A stretch of 64,000 bases of DNA from an uncultured Bacteroidia bacterium (GTDB lineage Bacteria; Bacteroidota; Bacteroidia; Bacteroidales; UBA932): NCBI GenBank assembly GCA_902781705.1, contig CACZKE010000012.1, positions 1-64,000 of the forward strand, read 5' to 3'. Under the pieces are notes generated by a model. That model saw nothing but the letters and a program-made list of their open reading frames with translations, ran no database searches and had not been told where the DNA came from. Within the stretch, counting starts at the first letter, position 1. Each line of letters starts with the position of its first letter. The position numbers and the translations under genes were made by a program. This document shows positions 54,444-63,157 of this stretch, one piece after another.

Positions 54444-55052
54444 ATGGAACAACAGCCCGAACTGCACTGGTACGCCCTCAAGGTTTTCTACAACAAGGTC
54501 TTCGAGATGGAGGCCCTGACGGATTCCATGGGCCTGGAGAGTTTCATCCCGGTCCGGAGGGAGCAGGTCAAGGGGGATGAGCACCTGAGAGTTGCGAAAA
54601 GACTGGCCACGCCGGACGACCGCCGGCTGGATAACCAGTTCCAGAAAGTAGGTCCTGTGATCTACAAGCGGATCCCTGTGGTGAATTCCCTGTTCTTCGT
54701 CCATGCGCCCGAGGAGCGCATCCCCGAACTCGAGCATGCCATCCAGGGCCAGGGCTTCGTCTATCGCATGACGGACCACCAGCGCCCGTCCGTCATCCCG
54801 GACAAGGAAATGGGGATTTTCAAACTGGTCTGCACCTCGGGCGCGGAAGGGTTGGAATTCTTTGCCGACGAGGACATGACCCGCTATAAGCAAGGGGACA
54901 GGGTCCGCGTGCTGGAAGGTCCGTTGAAGGGGGCGGAAGGCTATATCCGGCGGATCCGGAAGGACCGCCGCCTGCTCGTCGCCATCGAAGGATTCATCGC
55001 CGTGGCGACATCCTTCATTCCACCTCAATTTCTTGCCAAGGCAGAAGATTGA
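54444..55052 (+). CDS. UpxY/NusG-family transcription antiterminator
   Basis: 202 residues from ATG 54444. An NGN domain (~8-110, HWYALKVFYNKVFEMEALTDS ... NSLFFVHAPEE) and a C-terminal KOW motif (~150-180, YKQGDRVRVLEGPLKGAEGYI) make it a NusG paralogue of the UpxY type, which in Bacteroides lets RNA polymerase read through long surface-polysaccharide operons. Here it is not followed by such an operon; the next plus-strand genes are uvrA and, 5 kb on, glycosyltransferases. Its 3' end overlaps the convergent plsC-like gene by 38 bp. Confidence 0.88.
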   Translation: MEQQPELHWYALKVFYNKVFEMEALTDSMGLESFIPVRREQVKGDEHLRVAKRLATPDDRRLDNQFQKVGPVIYKRIPVVNSLFFVHAPEERIPELEHAIQGQGFVYRMTDHQRPSVIPDKEMGIFKLVCTSGAEGLEFFADEDMTRYKQGDRVRVLEGPLKGAEGYIRRIRKDRRLLVAIEGFIAVATSFIPPQFLAKAED

Positions 55053-56016
55053 GCCAGTCGTAGAAGAATCCGAAGGAGAACGGGACTGCGAGGCAGAGGA
55101 GTTTCCACCAGCCCGGCAGCACGATCAGCCACAGCAGGACCATGACCGGCAGACCGAACATCCGGATCATGGACCGGACGGTATTGCGCCAGGCCGGATC
55201 CTTCAACTTCTTTTGACACAGATATTCCGCAGCGGCCCAGAGGGGAAGGGTCAGGATGGCGCTGACGAGGGAAAGGGGCGACAGGATCACCGCCAGGGGG
55301 ATGTTCGTCTTGTGCGGGGGCTTGACTTCCGCCAGGCGCGCCTCGTAGTTCTCATCGTCGGGAATGTACAGGATCAGTTCCTTCATCCGGTTGAAAAGCA
55401 GTTCCCGGAAGTCCTTGTAAGTCTCCGCCTCCGTACAGTCCTTATGCTTTGCCAGGAAGGCGTTCACGTCGATGGGTTCGCCGTACCGGATGTCGCAAGT
55501 CGTCCTGAAATGGAAGTAATCTCCGTACTCGATGCCGGTAGGGACCACCCAGGTCTGACGTTTCCCGGCGCTCGCGAAAGCGATGCGGGCGATGCCCTTC
55601 TGGATGGGCAGGAGGGAGTGCTTGGGCCGATGCCGCCCTTCGGCGAACATGCAGAAGGGAGTGCCCTCGGCCAGGATGCCGTCCACTTCCCGGAAGGTCT
55701 CCAGGTTCTGAAGCACGGCGGCGGCGCCGTTGCGGATACGGGCCAGCGGCAGGATGTGCAGGAAGCGGAGGAACTTCTCCACGGCGGGTTTCTTGAACAC
55801 GTCGGAACGGGCCCCGAAGGAGGTGGCGGTCTTCCGGCTGCGGAGGATCACGAGCGGATCCATCAGCGTATTCGTATGGTTCGGGGCGATGAGGACGGCG
55901 CCGTCCTGCGGGATGGCCCCTTTTATGGTCGTCCGGGAGTAACTACGACCCGTATTGCAGTCGCACCAAAACTTCAGGATGCGATAGAGGAACTCTCTTT
56001 TGCGGTTTTTCTCCAT
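55015..56016 (-). CDS. PlsC-like acyltransferase
   Basis: 333 residues. The acyltransferase boxes NHTNTLMDP (NHX4D type) and FAEGRHRP are present, along with an RILKFWCDC start usual for Bacteroidota 1-acyl-glycerol-3-phosphate acyltransferase-like proteins. Residues ~235-325 hold three membrane segments (LAVILSPLSLVSAILTLPLW and later VMVLLWLIVLPGWW). It transfers an acyl chain to a lysolipid at the inner membrane. It overlaps the BASS transporter gene by 43 bp on the same strand. Confidence 0.9.
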   Translation of the reverse strand: MEKNRKREFLYRILKFWCDCNTGRSYSRTTIKGAIPQDGAVLIAPNHTNTLMDPLVILRSRKTATSFGARSDVFKKPAVEKFLRFLHILPLARIRNGAAAVLQNLETFREVDGILAEGTPFCMFAEGRHRPKHSLLPIQKGIARIAFASAGKRQTWVVPTGIEYGDYFHFRTTCDIRYGEPIDVNAFLAKHKDCTEAETYKDFRELLFNRMKELILYIPDDENYEARLAEVKPPHKTNIPLAVILSPLSLVSAILTLPLWAAAEYLCQKKLKDPAWRNTVRSMIRMFGLPVMVLLWLIVLPGWWKLLCLAVPFSFGFFYDWLNLLPWQEIEVE

Positions 56017-56951
56017 GATTTACGGTTGAAGTAGAAGGCTGCGGCCAGCCCGGAAACGATGTGCCAGATACCCCACCAGGCCGTGATGACGAGCATGCCG
56101 CCGTGAGGCGGGAAATTCGCGAAGAGGGGCGTGCCCAGCAGGAGCACGAGGCCCAGTCCGGAATTCTGGATGCCGGTCTCGATGGTCAGGGTGCGCTTGT
56201 CGGCTTCGGGGAGCCGGAAGATGGCGGCGACGTTATAGCCGATGGTCAGGGCCAGGAGGTTGTGGACCAGCACGATCAGGAAGATGTATTTGATGCACTT
56301 CAGGAAGGCGTCCATGTTGCCGGCGAAGGACAGGATGACCATCGCGATGAAAAAGGCGATGGAGATATATTGGAGGGGCTTCTTGAGGAAGTCCGCCACC
56401 TTCGGGAGGTACCGGGCGGTCAGGATGCCTGCCGCGAGCGGAATGCCCAGCAGGATAAAGATGGTCCGGAACACGTCCATCAGCGGGATGGCCAGGGTGG
56501 GGATGTCGGCATGGACGGCAGCGAAATGCAGGTAGGCATTGCCCCAGAGCCAGAAGTTGAACGGGGTCATCACGACGGCAAGGGCCGTGGAGATGGCGGT
56601 GAGGCTCACGGAAAGTTCGACATTGGCCTTGGCCAGGGAGGACATGAAGTTGGAGATGTTCCCGCCGGGACAGGAGGCCACCAGGATCATGCCCAGGCCC
56701 ATCATCGGGGAGATCCACCGGCTGATGAGGATGGCGAGCAGGCAGGTGAAGGCAGGCAGCAGGACGAGCTGGCACGTGGCGCCCAGGATGACGGACTTGG
56801 GCTTTTTGAACACGTCCACGAAGATGCCCGGCTTGATGCCCAGCGAGACGCCGTACATGACGAAGGCGAGCACGATGTTGATGGTGTTCATCCCACCGGC
56901 GTTCAGGGTTACCTGGATCTGGTCGATGGCGGCAGCGGTTTCAGGTGACAT
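55974..56951 (-). CDS. bile acid:sodium symporter (BASS) family transporter
   Basis: 325 residues with about nine to ten hydrophobic helices. SCPGGNISNFMSSLAKANVELS and ETGIQNSGLGLVLL are the two family cross-over motifs. BASS proteins move organic anions (bile acids, pantoate, pyruvate and others) with sodium; the substrate here is open. First of the pair with the plsC-like gene. Confidence 0.93.
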   Translation of the reverse strand: MSPETAAAIDQIQVTLNAGGMNTINIVLAFVMYGVSLGIKPGIFVDVFKKPKSVILGATCQLVLLPAFTCLLAILISRWISPMMGLGMILVASCPGGNISNFMSSLAKANVELSVSLTAISTALAVVMTPFNFWLWGNAYLHFAAVHADIPTLAIPLMDVFRTIFILLGIPLAAGILTARYLPKVADFLKKPLQYISIAFFIAMVILSFAGNMDAFLKCIKYIFLIVLVHNLLALTIGYNVAAIFRLPEADKRTLTIETGIQNSGLGLVLLLGTPLFANFPPHGGMLVITAWWGIWHIVSGLAAAFYFNRKSWRKTAKESSSIAS

Positions 56952-56969
56952 ATCGGTCTGGGGTTCTGG

Positions 56970-57470
56970 TTAACTGTCTTGGGCGATCTTGAAAATGGCG
57001 GGGGAGAGGTGGCAGTACCCGGTGGGGTTTTTCTCCAGGTACTCCTGGTGGTACTCCTCGGCCTTGTAGAAGTTCCTGAGGGGAAGGAGTTCCACGGCAA
57101 GGGGCTGTCCCAGGGCGGCGGCACAGCGGTCCAGGGCGGCCTTGATGGGCGGAACCTGCTCTTCGGAAACGAAGTAAACGCCTGTGCGGTAGCGCGTTCC
57201 TTCATCCTCGCCCTGCTTGTTCAGACTCAGCGGGTCGATGGCTTTCAGGAACAGGTCGGTGAGCTTTTCCTCGCCGATGACCGCGGTGTCGTATCGCAGG
57301 TGGACGGTCTCGGCATAGCCGGTCTGGTCCGTATAGACTTCCTTGTACGTGGGGTTTTCGGTAAAGCCGTTGGCGAAGCCCACCTCGGTGAAGGTGACTC
57401 CCTTCACCAGGGAGAAGAATCTCTGGGCGCCCCAGAAGCAGCCGGCGGCGAAATAGAGGTCTTTGGTCAT
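56970..57470 (-). CDS. msrA: peptide methionine sulfoxide reductase A
   Basis: 166 residues from ATG 57470. FAAGCFWGAQRFF contains the catalytic Cys; EVGFANGFTENPTYKEV, LDPLSLNKQGEDEGTRYR and HQEYLEKNPTGYC are family motifs. It repairs oxidised methionine with thioredoxin. Slightly short but complete. Promoter divergent from uvrA. Confidence 0.95.
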   Translation of the reverse strand: MTKDLYFAAGCFWGAQRFFSLVKGVTFTEVGFANGFTENPTYKEVYTDQTGYAETVHLRYDTAVIGEEKLTDLFLKAIDPLSLNKQGEDEGTRYRTGVYFVSEEQVPPIKAALDRCAAALGQPLAVELLPLRNFYKAEEYHQEYLEKNPTGYCHLSPAIFKIAQDS

Positions 57471-57491
57471 GCCTTGTTTATAAACATCCTT

Positions 57492-57499
57492 CAAAAATA
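57492..57499 (-). promoter_or_regulatory. TAnnTTTG -7 box (TATTTTTG) of msrA
   Basis: 21 bp upstream of the msrA ATG at 57470 and back to back with the uvrA promoter. Confidence 0.5.
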
Positions 57500-57513
57500 C
57501 GCAAAAAAATCCG

Positions 57514-57521
57514 TAACTTTG
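57514..57521 (+). promoter_or_regulatory. TAnnTTTG -7 box (TAACTTTG) of uvrA
   Basis: 19 bp upstream of the uvrA ATG; divergent with the msrA promoter. Confidence 0.55.
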
Positions 57522-57540
57522 CAATCTTATCGATTCGGAT

Positions 57541-60390
57541 ATGCCGGCAGAAGGAAATATCATCATCAGAAGGGCGAAAGTCAACAACCTCAAGGACATT
57601 ACGGTAGAGATTCCGCGGAACCGCCTCGTCGTGGTCACGGGCATCTCCGGCAGCGGAAAATCCTCCCTGGCGTTCGACACCCTCTTCGCCGAGGGGCAGC
57701 GCCGTTTCGCCGAGAGTCTCTCCTCCTACGCCCGGCAGTTCCTGGGCCGGATGTCCAAGCCCGACGTGGAGATGATCGAGGGCATTCCGCCCGCCATCGC
57801 CATCGAGCAGAAGGTCAATATCCGGAATCCCCGTTCCACCGTCGCCACCACGACGGAAATCTACGATTACCTGCGCCTGCTGTTTGCGCGCATCGGCCGC
57901 ACCTATTCGCCCGTGAGCGGGGAAGAGGTGAAGGCCCATACCGTTCAGGACGTCCTCGGGGACATCTTCGACGGTGCCCCGCACATGGTCTATATCCTTT
58001 CGGACCTGCAATGGAAGGACCGGGAAGACCGGGTAGAACTGATGCTCTCCCTCAAGGAGGAAGGCTACGGCCGCCTGTTCCAGGTGGACGCGCAGCAGGT
58101 TTACGATATCGAAGAGGTCATGCAGATGGGCGCCGATGCCCCGGATGACCTGTTCCTGCTGGTGGACCGTGTGAAGATTCCCGGTCAAGCCGGGAATGAC
58201 GAGGCCGTCATGACGGACCTGGCGGACCGGCTCGAAGACCTCCGGACCCGGCTCCACGCCTCCGTCCAGGCCGCCTTCGACAAGGGGAACGGCGACATGG
58301 CCATCATCAAGGACGGTATTCGGAAGGAATTCTGTTCGCGGTTCGAAAAGGACGGGCTGACCTTCCGGCAGCCGGACGAGTACCTGTTCAGCTTCAACAG
58401 CCCGCTGGGCGCCTGCCCGGTGTGCGGCGGCCTGGGGAAGATCATCGGCATCAGCGAGGACCTCGTGGTCCCGGACAAGACCAAGAGCATCTACGACGGC
58501 GCCATCGCCTGCTGGCGGGGCGAGAAGATGAGTTGGTTCAAGGACCTTGTGGTGAAGAACGCCGAGAAGTACGGCATCCCCGTATTCGAACCCTACTGCA
58601 AACTCACGGAGAAGCAGAAACGCACCCTCTGGGAGTCCCGGGCCACGATGGACGACGAAACGACGATCGTGGGCATCGACGAATTCTTCGAGTGGGTCAA
58701 CGCGAACCGTTACAAGATCCAGTACAAATACATGCTCAGCCGTTACTCCGGCCGGACCACCTGCCACGAATGCGGCGGGAGCCGGCTTCGGAAGGAGGCG
58801 CTGTACGTGAAAGTGGGCGGCAGGACCATCCACGAATATATGTCCATGACCATCGACGACCTGGTCCGCTGCATCGACACGCTCGAACTGACGGAGTACG
58901 AACGCGGCGTTGCCGGCAAGGCGCTGGAGGAGATCTCCTACCGCCTCCGCTGCATCCAGGACGTGGGTCTGGGCTATCTGACCCTGAACCGGACCATGAA
59001 CACGCTGTCCGGCGGCGAAAGCCAGCGGGTGAACCTCGTGACCGCCCTGGGAAGTTCCCTTGTGGGCTCCATGTACATCCTGGACGAGCCGTCGATCGGC
59101 CTGCATCCGCGGGACACCGACCGGCTGATCGAGGTCCTCAAGCGGCTTCGGGACATCGGCAATACCGTCGTCGTGGTGGAGCACGACCCGGAGATCATCC
59201 GGGCGGCGGACCTGCTGATCGACATGGGCCCCAAGGCGGGTGTCCATGGCGGCGAAGTCGTCTTCCAGGGCCTTTCCGACCACATTACGGAGGAGGAACT
59301 CAAGCGTTCCCTGACGCTGCAGTACCTGACCGGGGAGCGGAAACCCTATATCCGGGAGAAGCGGCACTGGCAGTATTCCATCACGGTCAACGGGGCCATG
59401 CAGAACAACCTCAAGGACATCGACGTCCAGTTCCCGCTGGGCGTGCTGACCGTCGTCACCGGCGTGTCCGGCAGCGGCAAGTCCTCCCTCGTGGGGGACA
59501 TCCTGTACCCGGCCCTCAAGCGTCGGATCAACGAGACCGGCGACCTGCCGGGCACCTTCAAGGGCCTCTCTGGCAACCTGGACCGCGTCACCCGGGTGGA
59601 ATACGTGGACCAGAACCCCATCGGCAAGAGTTCCCGGTCCAATGCCGTCACCTACCTGAAGATCTACGACGACATCCGCAAACTCCTGAGCGACCAGCAG
59701 TTCGCGAAGATCAACGGTTTCACCCCGTCCTATTTCTCCTTCAACCAGGACGGCGGCCGCTGCCCCGAGTGCCAGGGCGACGGCTTCGTGAAGATCGGCA
59801 TGCAGTTCATGGCCGACGTGACGATGGTGTGCGAGTCCTGCGGCGGCAAGCGCTTCAAGCCCGAGATCCTGGAAGTCCGCTACAAAGACAAGAATGTCGA
59901 TGACATCCTGAACATGAGCGTAGAGGAGGCCATCGCCTTCTTCGGCGCCCAGAAGGAGGACCTGGCGAAGGCCATCGCCGCCGACCTGCAGCCCCTCGTG
60001 GACGTGGGCCTGGGGTACATCAAGCTGGGACAGCCGTCCAGCACGCTCTCGGGCGGTGAAAGCCAGCGCATCAAACTCGCTTACTTCCTGAGCCTGAGCA
60101 AGGGAGAGGACCGTCCGCGGAAGGACCGGATCCTCTTCATCTTCGACGAGCCCACGACGGGCCTGCATTTCTACGACGTGGAGAAACTCCTGAAGGCCTT
60201 CGACGCCCTCCTTTCCCGCGGCCATTCGGTCGTGGTGGTGGAGCACAACCTGGACGTGATCCGGAGCGCCGACTGGGTGATCGACCTGGGTCCGGACGCC
60301 GGCGACCAGGGCGGGGAAGTGGTCTTCGCCGGCACGCCGGAGGACCTGGCAGCCAAGGGAGACACCTTCACGGCCCGATACTTGCGGTAA
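57541..60390 (+). CDS. uvrA: excinuclease ABC subunit A
   Basis: 949 residues, normal UvrA length. Two ABC modules: Walker A in GISGSGKSSLAFDTLF and GVSGSGKSSLVGDIL, signatures LSGGESQRVNL and LSGGESQRIKL, zinc-finger cysteines in CPVCGG/CHECGG and CPECQG/CESCGG. UvrA finds bulky DNA damage and loads UvrB. A palindromic repeat (58177-58200) adds IPGQAGNDE near residue 215, in the UvrB-binding/insertion region between the first Walker A and signature motifs; the reading frame is kept. Confidence 0.97.
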   Translation: MPAEGNIIIRRAKVNNLKDITVEIPRNRLVVVTGISGSGKSSLAFDTLFAEGQRRFAESLSSYARQFLGRMSKPDVEMIEGIPPAIAIEQKVNIRNPRSTVATTTEIYDYLRLLFARIGRTYSPVSGEEVKAHTVQDVLGDIFDGAPHMVYILSDLQWKDREDRVELMLSLKEEGYGRLFQVDAQQVYDIEEVMQMGADAPDDLFLLVDRVKIPGQAGNDEAVMTDLADRLEDLRTRLHASVQAAFDKGNGDMAIIKDGIRKEFCSRFEKDGLTFRQPDEYLFSFNSPLGACPVCGGLGKIIGISEDLVVPDKTKSIYDGAIACWRGEKMSWFKDLVVKNAEKYGIPVFEPYCKLTEKQKRTLWESRATMDDETTIVGIDEFFEWVNANRYKIQYKYMLSRYSGRTTCHECGGSRLRKEALYVKVGGRTIHEYMSMTIDDLVRCIDTLELTEYERGVAGKALEEISYRLRCIQDVGLGYLTLNRTMNTLSGGESQRVNLVTALGSSLVGSMYILDEPSIGLHPRDTDRLIEVLKRLRDIGNTVVVVEHDPEIIRAADLLIDMGPKAGVHGGEVVFQGLSDHITEEELKRSLTLQYLTGERKPYIREKRHWQYSITVNGAMQNNLKDIDVQFPLGVLTVVTGVSGSGKSSLVGDILYPALKRRINETGDLPGTFKGLSGNLDRVTRVEYVDQNPIGKSSRSNAVTYLKIYDDIRKLLSDQQFAKINGFTPSYFSFNQDGGRCPECQGDGFVKIGMQFMADVTMVCESCGGKRFKPEILEVRYKDKNVDDILNMSVEEAIAFFGAQKEDLAKAIAADLQPLVDVGLGYIKLGQPSSTLSGGESQRIKLAYFLSLSKGEDRPRKDRILFIFDEPTTGLHFYDVEKLLKAFDALLSRGHSVVVVEHNLDVIRSADWVIDLGPDAGDQGGEVVFAGTPEDLAAKGDTFTARYLR
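58177..58200. repeat. palindromic repeat inside uvrA
   Basis: ATTCCCGG / CCGGGAAT arms with a 5-base loop; read as IPGQAGND. Same type as the metH copy at 41960. Confidence 0.75.
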
Positions 60391-60405
60391 TTCGGCCGAA
60401 TTCGC

Positions 60406-60413
60406 TATCTTTG
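60406..60413 (+). promoter_or_regulatory. TAnnTTTG -7 box (TATCTTTG) of the glycosyltransferase pair
   Basis: Only 5 bp before the ATG at 60419; TTG lies 21 bp upstream of the box (60382-60384). The transcript would be leaderless. Confidence 0.6.
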
Positions 60414-60418
60414 CCCTT

Positions 60419-61258
60419 ATGAAGAGAATCGCCGCCCTCACGATGGCCCGCAACGACGACTTCTACCTGCGCAAGTGGGTGGAATACTACGGTGATCAAC
60501 TCGGCCGGGAGAATCTGTACATCTTCCTGGACGGCCTGGACCAGGTGGTCGGGGATTTCTGTGCCGGCACGCATGCGCAGGCCGTGGAAAAGATCGGCTC
60601 CCAGGTCATCGAGGCGGAGAAAGGCCGGCTGCGCTTCCTCTCCGGCAAGGCCGCGGAACTGCTCGCCGGGGGATACGACCTCGTCATCGGGGTCGATGCC
60701 GACGAATTCATCGTCGTGGACCCGAAGCTGGGGATGTCCCTTCCCGAATATCTCAGTTCCTTGAAGGTCAAGGATTCCGTGTCCGCCCTCGGCCTGGATT
60801 TCGGACAGAAGATCGGGGAAGAGGAGGAGATCCGGGAAGACGAACCCTTCCTGCACCAGCGGCATTATGCGCAGCTGGGAACGCGCTACACCAAACCTTC
60901 CATCATCGCGAAACCCCTTGTCTGGGGCAGTGGATTCCATCGGATCAAGGGGCATAACTTCCACATTGCCAAAGATTTATATTTGTTCCACTTCGGCTAT
61001 TTCGACCTCGCCCGCATCCAGGCCCGTTATACGGACAAGGACCGGATGGACCAGGGCTGGGGGGAACATATGCACAAGCGTTCCCGCACCATCCGCCTGG
61101 TGACGGAGAAGAAGGCCCTGGACTTCGACCGCTGGACCCGGTTTGCCCGCCGCTGCCAGACCATCTGCCGCCCGCCCTATGCCTGGAACAAGCCGGGGAT
61201 GTTGGAACTGAAGATCGTGGTCCGCATTCCAGACCGCTTCTCCCAGATCAGCATATAA
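60419..61258 (+). CDS. GT2-like (PF13704-type) glycosyltransferase
   Basis: 279 residues. AALTMARNDDFYLRKWVEYY at the start and GVDADEFIVVD (DXD-type metal site) match the GT-A family used for surface glycans; a His-rich stretch (HHxFGYFDLARIQARY-like region) follows. Likely transfers a sugar to a capsule or LPS chain. Leaderless-type promoter; its stop overlaps the next start (TAATG). Confidence 0.85.
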   Translation: MKRIAALTMARNDDFYLRKWVEYYGDQLGRENLYIFLDGLDQVVGDFCAGTHAQAVEKIGSQVIEAEKGRLRFLSGKAAELLAGGYDLVIGVDADEFIVVDPKLGMSLPEYLSSLKVKDSVSALGLDFGQKIGEEEEIREDEPFLHQRHYAQLGTRYTKPSIIAKPLVWGSGFHRIKGHNFHIAKDLYLFHFGYFDLARIQARYTDKDRMDQGWGEHMHKRSRTIRLVTEKKALDFDRWTRFARRCQTICRPPYAWNKPGMLELKIVVRIPDRFSQISI

Positions 61259-62199
61259 TGGATTCCTCTCTCTTTCCCCTCGTTTCGGTCATCGTACCGA
61301 TGTACGGTGTCGAGGATTATATCGCCCGTTGTGCGGAGAGCCTTTTCGCCCAGACCTATCCGAACATCGAATTCCTCTTTGTCGATGACGGGGGAAAGGA
61401 TGCGACGGTGTCCGTCCTGCAGGAGGTCATCCGGCGAAGAAGACCGGAGCGGGTGCAGGTCATCCGCCAGGAAAACGCTGGTTTGCCGGCCGCCCGGAAG
61501 ACGGGTTTGGACGCTGCCGGCGGAGCGTATGTTCTCCATGTGGATTCGGACGACTGGCTGGAAACGGATGCCGTGGAAAAACTCGTGAGGAAGGCCTTGG
61601 AAACGGATGCGGACATGGTCGTATTCGATTTCTGGAAAGAATATGCGCACCGGCGCAAGCTGGACAGCGAAAAAGAGAGTTCGGTCGCGGACCCGGACCT
61701 TTTTCGCAAGCGTCTCTATACCTATGCTTCCTACGGTTATGTCTGGAACAAGTTCTGCCGCAGAAGCCTTTTTGAGGATGTCTTCGTACCGCGTTATGCG
61801 ATGCACGAGGATATCGTATTCAGCACGCAGACCCTTTTCAAGACCCGGAAGGCAGTCCACCTCAAAGAGGGACTCTATCACTATGACCGGACCAATGCTT
61901 CCTCGGCCACGCGCTCGTCGAATGTCCTCCGGCGCGGCAATTCCTGCCGGAACATGTTGGATATGCTCCTTCATTTCCGGGACCGGCACCCTTCACCGGT
62001 CGATGGAGTGGAAGACGAAATCCTCCTTCGGGCGGCCTGGGTCGGCTTCACGCTGGACCGGCGGCTTTTCGGGGAGTATCCTTTCCTGCTTGCCGAAGCG
62101 TCGGCCGTCCCGGTGAAAAGGGGCCGGTTCGTCCGGATCCCGCAGCAGCTGGTCCTGAAGCTTTTCCTGAACAGGAAACTGGCGGAACAGAACCGCTAA
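61258..62199 (+). CDS. GT2-family glycosyltransferase
   Basis: 313 residues. VSVIVPMYGVEDYIARCAESL, FLFVDDGGKD, NAGLPAARKTGL and VDSDDWLE are classic GT2 motifs; YVWNKFCRRSLF and MHEDIVFS follow as in capsule glycosyltransferases. Coupled to the preceding gene by TAATG. It meets the minus-strand gene at 62196 tail to tail with a 4-bp overlap. Confidence 0.93.
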   Translation: MDSSLFPLVSVIVPMYGVEDYIARCAESLFAQTYPNIEFLFVDDGGKDATVSVLQEVIRRRRPERVQVIRQENAGLPAARKTGLDAAGGAYVLHVDSDDWLETDAVEKLVRKALETDADMVVFDFWKEYAHRRKLDSEKESSVADPDLFRKRLYTYASYGYVWNKFCRRSLFEDVFVPRYAMHEDIVFSTQTLFKTRKAVHLKEGLYHYDRTNASSATRSSNVLRRGNSCRNMLDMLLHFRDRHPSPVDGVEDEILLRAAWVGFTLDRRLFGEYPFLLAEASAVPVKRGRFVRIPQQLVLKLFLNRKLAEQNR

Positions 62200-63110
62200 T
62201 GGTCGTGGACCAGGTGGTCCGCGAAGGAGCCGGGTACGATGTCCTCCAGGTCCCGGTAGCTGGTCTTCTGATAGAAAAAGCCTTCCTCCGCCGCTTTCAG
62301 AAGCACCTTCTCGTCATACGGAAGATTCTTGTATTCATAGAGATACAGATGTGTCGGGTACTGGTCCAACTGGGCCATCTCCCCAAACAGTTTCGAGGCG
62401 GTGGCGTTGTAGGTGACGAGGGTCCGGAACATGACCTGGTGCTGGAAATAGTCCACCCGCCGGTCCTCGTGCAGCCAGTAATCCAGGATCATCGCCCGCC
62501 AGGCCTCTAACAGGTAACTGCCCTTCCGGGCGCGGATGAAACAGTTCTGGATGAAACTGTAGTTGCCATGGACCTTCTCTCCGGCCATGAATACGAAAAA
62601 ATCATGTTCCGTGATCCAGGCCGGAATGGGGGCACTGACGTAGCAGGTGGAGTCCAGCCAGTAGCCGCCGTAGGTGTGGAGGAGTTCCACGCGGCAGATG
62701 TCCGCGAAATGGGCGGGCTTGATCTTTCCGGCCCGGTACTTTTCCACGATGGCTTCCGGAAGCGTGATCCAGTCGAAGACGGTTTCTCCGTCCAGGATCA
62801 CCAGCGGCTGCGTGCAGTGCTTCCGGATGCTGGCGAAGCAGGACTTGACGATGTCCGGGGCCTGTTCCTCCCCTTGGAGCCAGAGGGTGAAGATTCGCTC
62901 CTCGCCGTCATTCCGGATCACCGGTGTCACGGGAACATCGGCGGCGGCCTGGAGCCAGTTCTTCCGCATATAGTCCGTGAGGATGCGGCCGAAGGCCTTG
63001 CAGCGGCGTGCGCGGCGCACCTCCTCCCCGTCCCAGACGGGATTGAGGAGATGCCCTTCCACGAGAAGACGGAAGCGGGTCCGGCCCACGGATGAGGTAT
63101 TTTTGCCCAT
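62196..63110 (-). CDS. capsular-polysaccharide-type glycosyltransferase (Caps_synth, GT32-like)
   Basis: 304 residues from ATG 63110. TLWLQGEEQAPDIVKSCFAS, KPAHFADICRVELL, TYGGYWLDSTCY (DXD-like) and the later YSFIQNCFIRARKGSYLLEAW mark PF05704. It shares most of these segments with the gene starting at 63158 on the other strand, so the two arose by inverted duplication. Promoter TATTTTTG lies 7 bp upstream. Confidence 0.88.
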   Translation of the reverse strand: MGKNTSSVGRTRFRLLVEGHLLNPVWDGEEVRRARRCKAFGRILTDYMRKNWLQAAADVPVTPVIRNDGEERIFTLWLQGEEQAPDIVKSCFASIRKHCTQPLVILDGETVFDWITLPEAIVEKYRAGKIKPAHFADICRVELLHTYGGYWLDSTCYVSAPIPAWITEHDFFVFMAGEKVHGNYSFIQNCFIRARKGSYLLEAWRAMILDYWLHEDRRVDYFQHQVMFRTLVTYNATASKLFGEMAQLDQYPTHLYLYEYKNLPYDEKVLLKAAEEGFFYQKTSYRDLEDIVPGSFADHLVHDH

Positions 63111-63117
63111 ATCTGCA

Positions 63118-63125
63118 CAAAAATA
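63118..63125 (-). promoter_or_regulatory. TAnnTTTG -7 box (TATTTTTG) of the minus glycosyltransferase
   Basis: 7 bp before the ATG at 63110; divergent from the box at 63128, only 2 bp apart. Confidence 0.5.
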
Positions 63126-63127
63126 GA

Positions 63128-63135
63128 TAAATTTG
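63128..63135 (+). promoter_or_regulatory. TAnnTTTG -7 box (TAAATTTG) of the right-edge glycosyltransferase
   Basis: 22 bp before the ATG at 63158. Confidence 0.5.
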
Positions 63136-63157
63136 CGGAGAAAACCCGCTTTCAGAC

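Noticed and set aside
57478-60453. A 991-residue open frame antisense to uvrA
   Set aside because: UvrA on the other strand is unmistakable; the antisense frame has low-complexity His/Asp/Val/Gly composition typical of GC-rich mirror frames.
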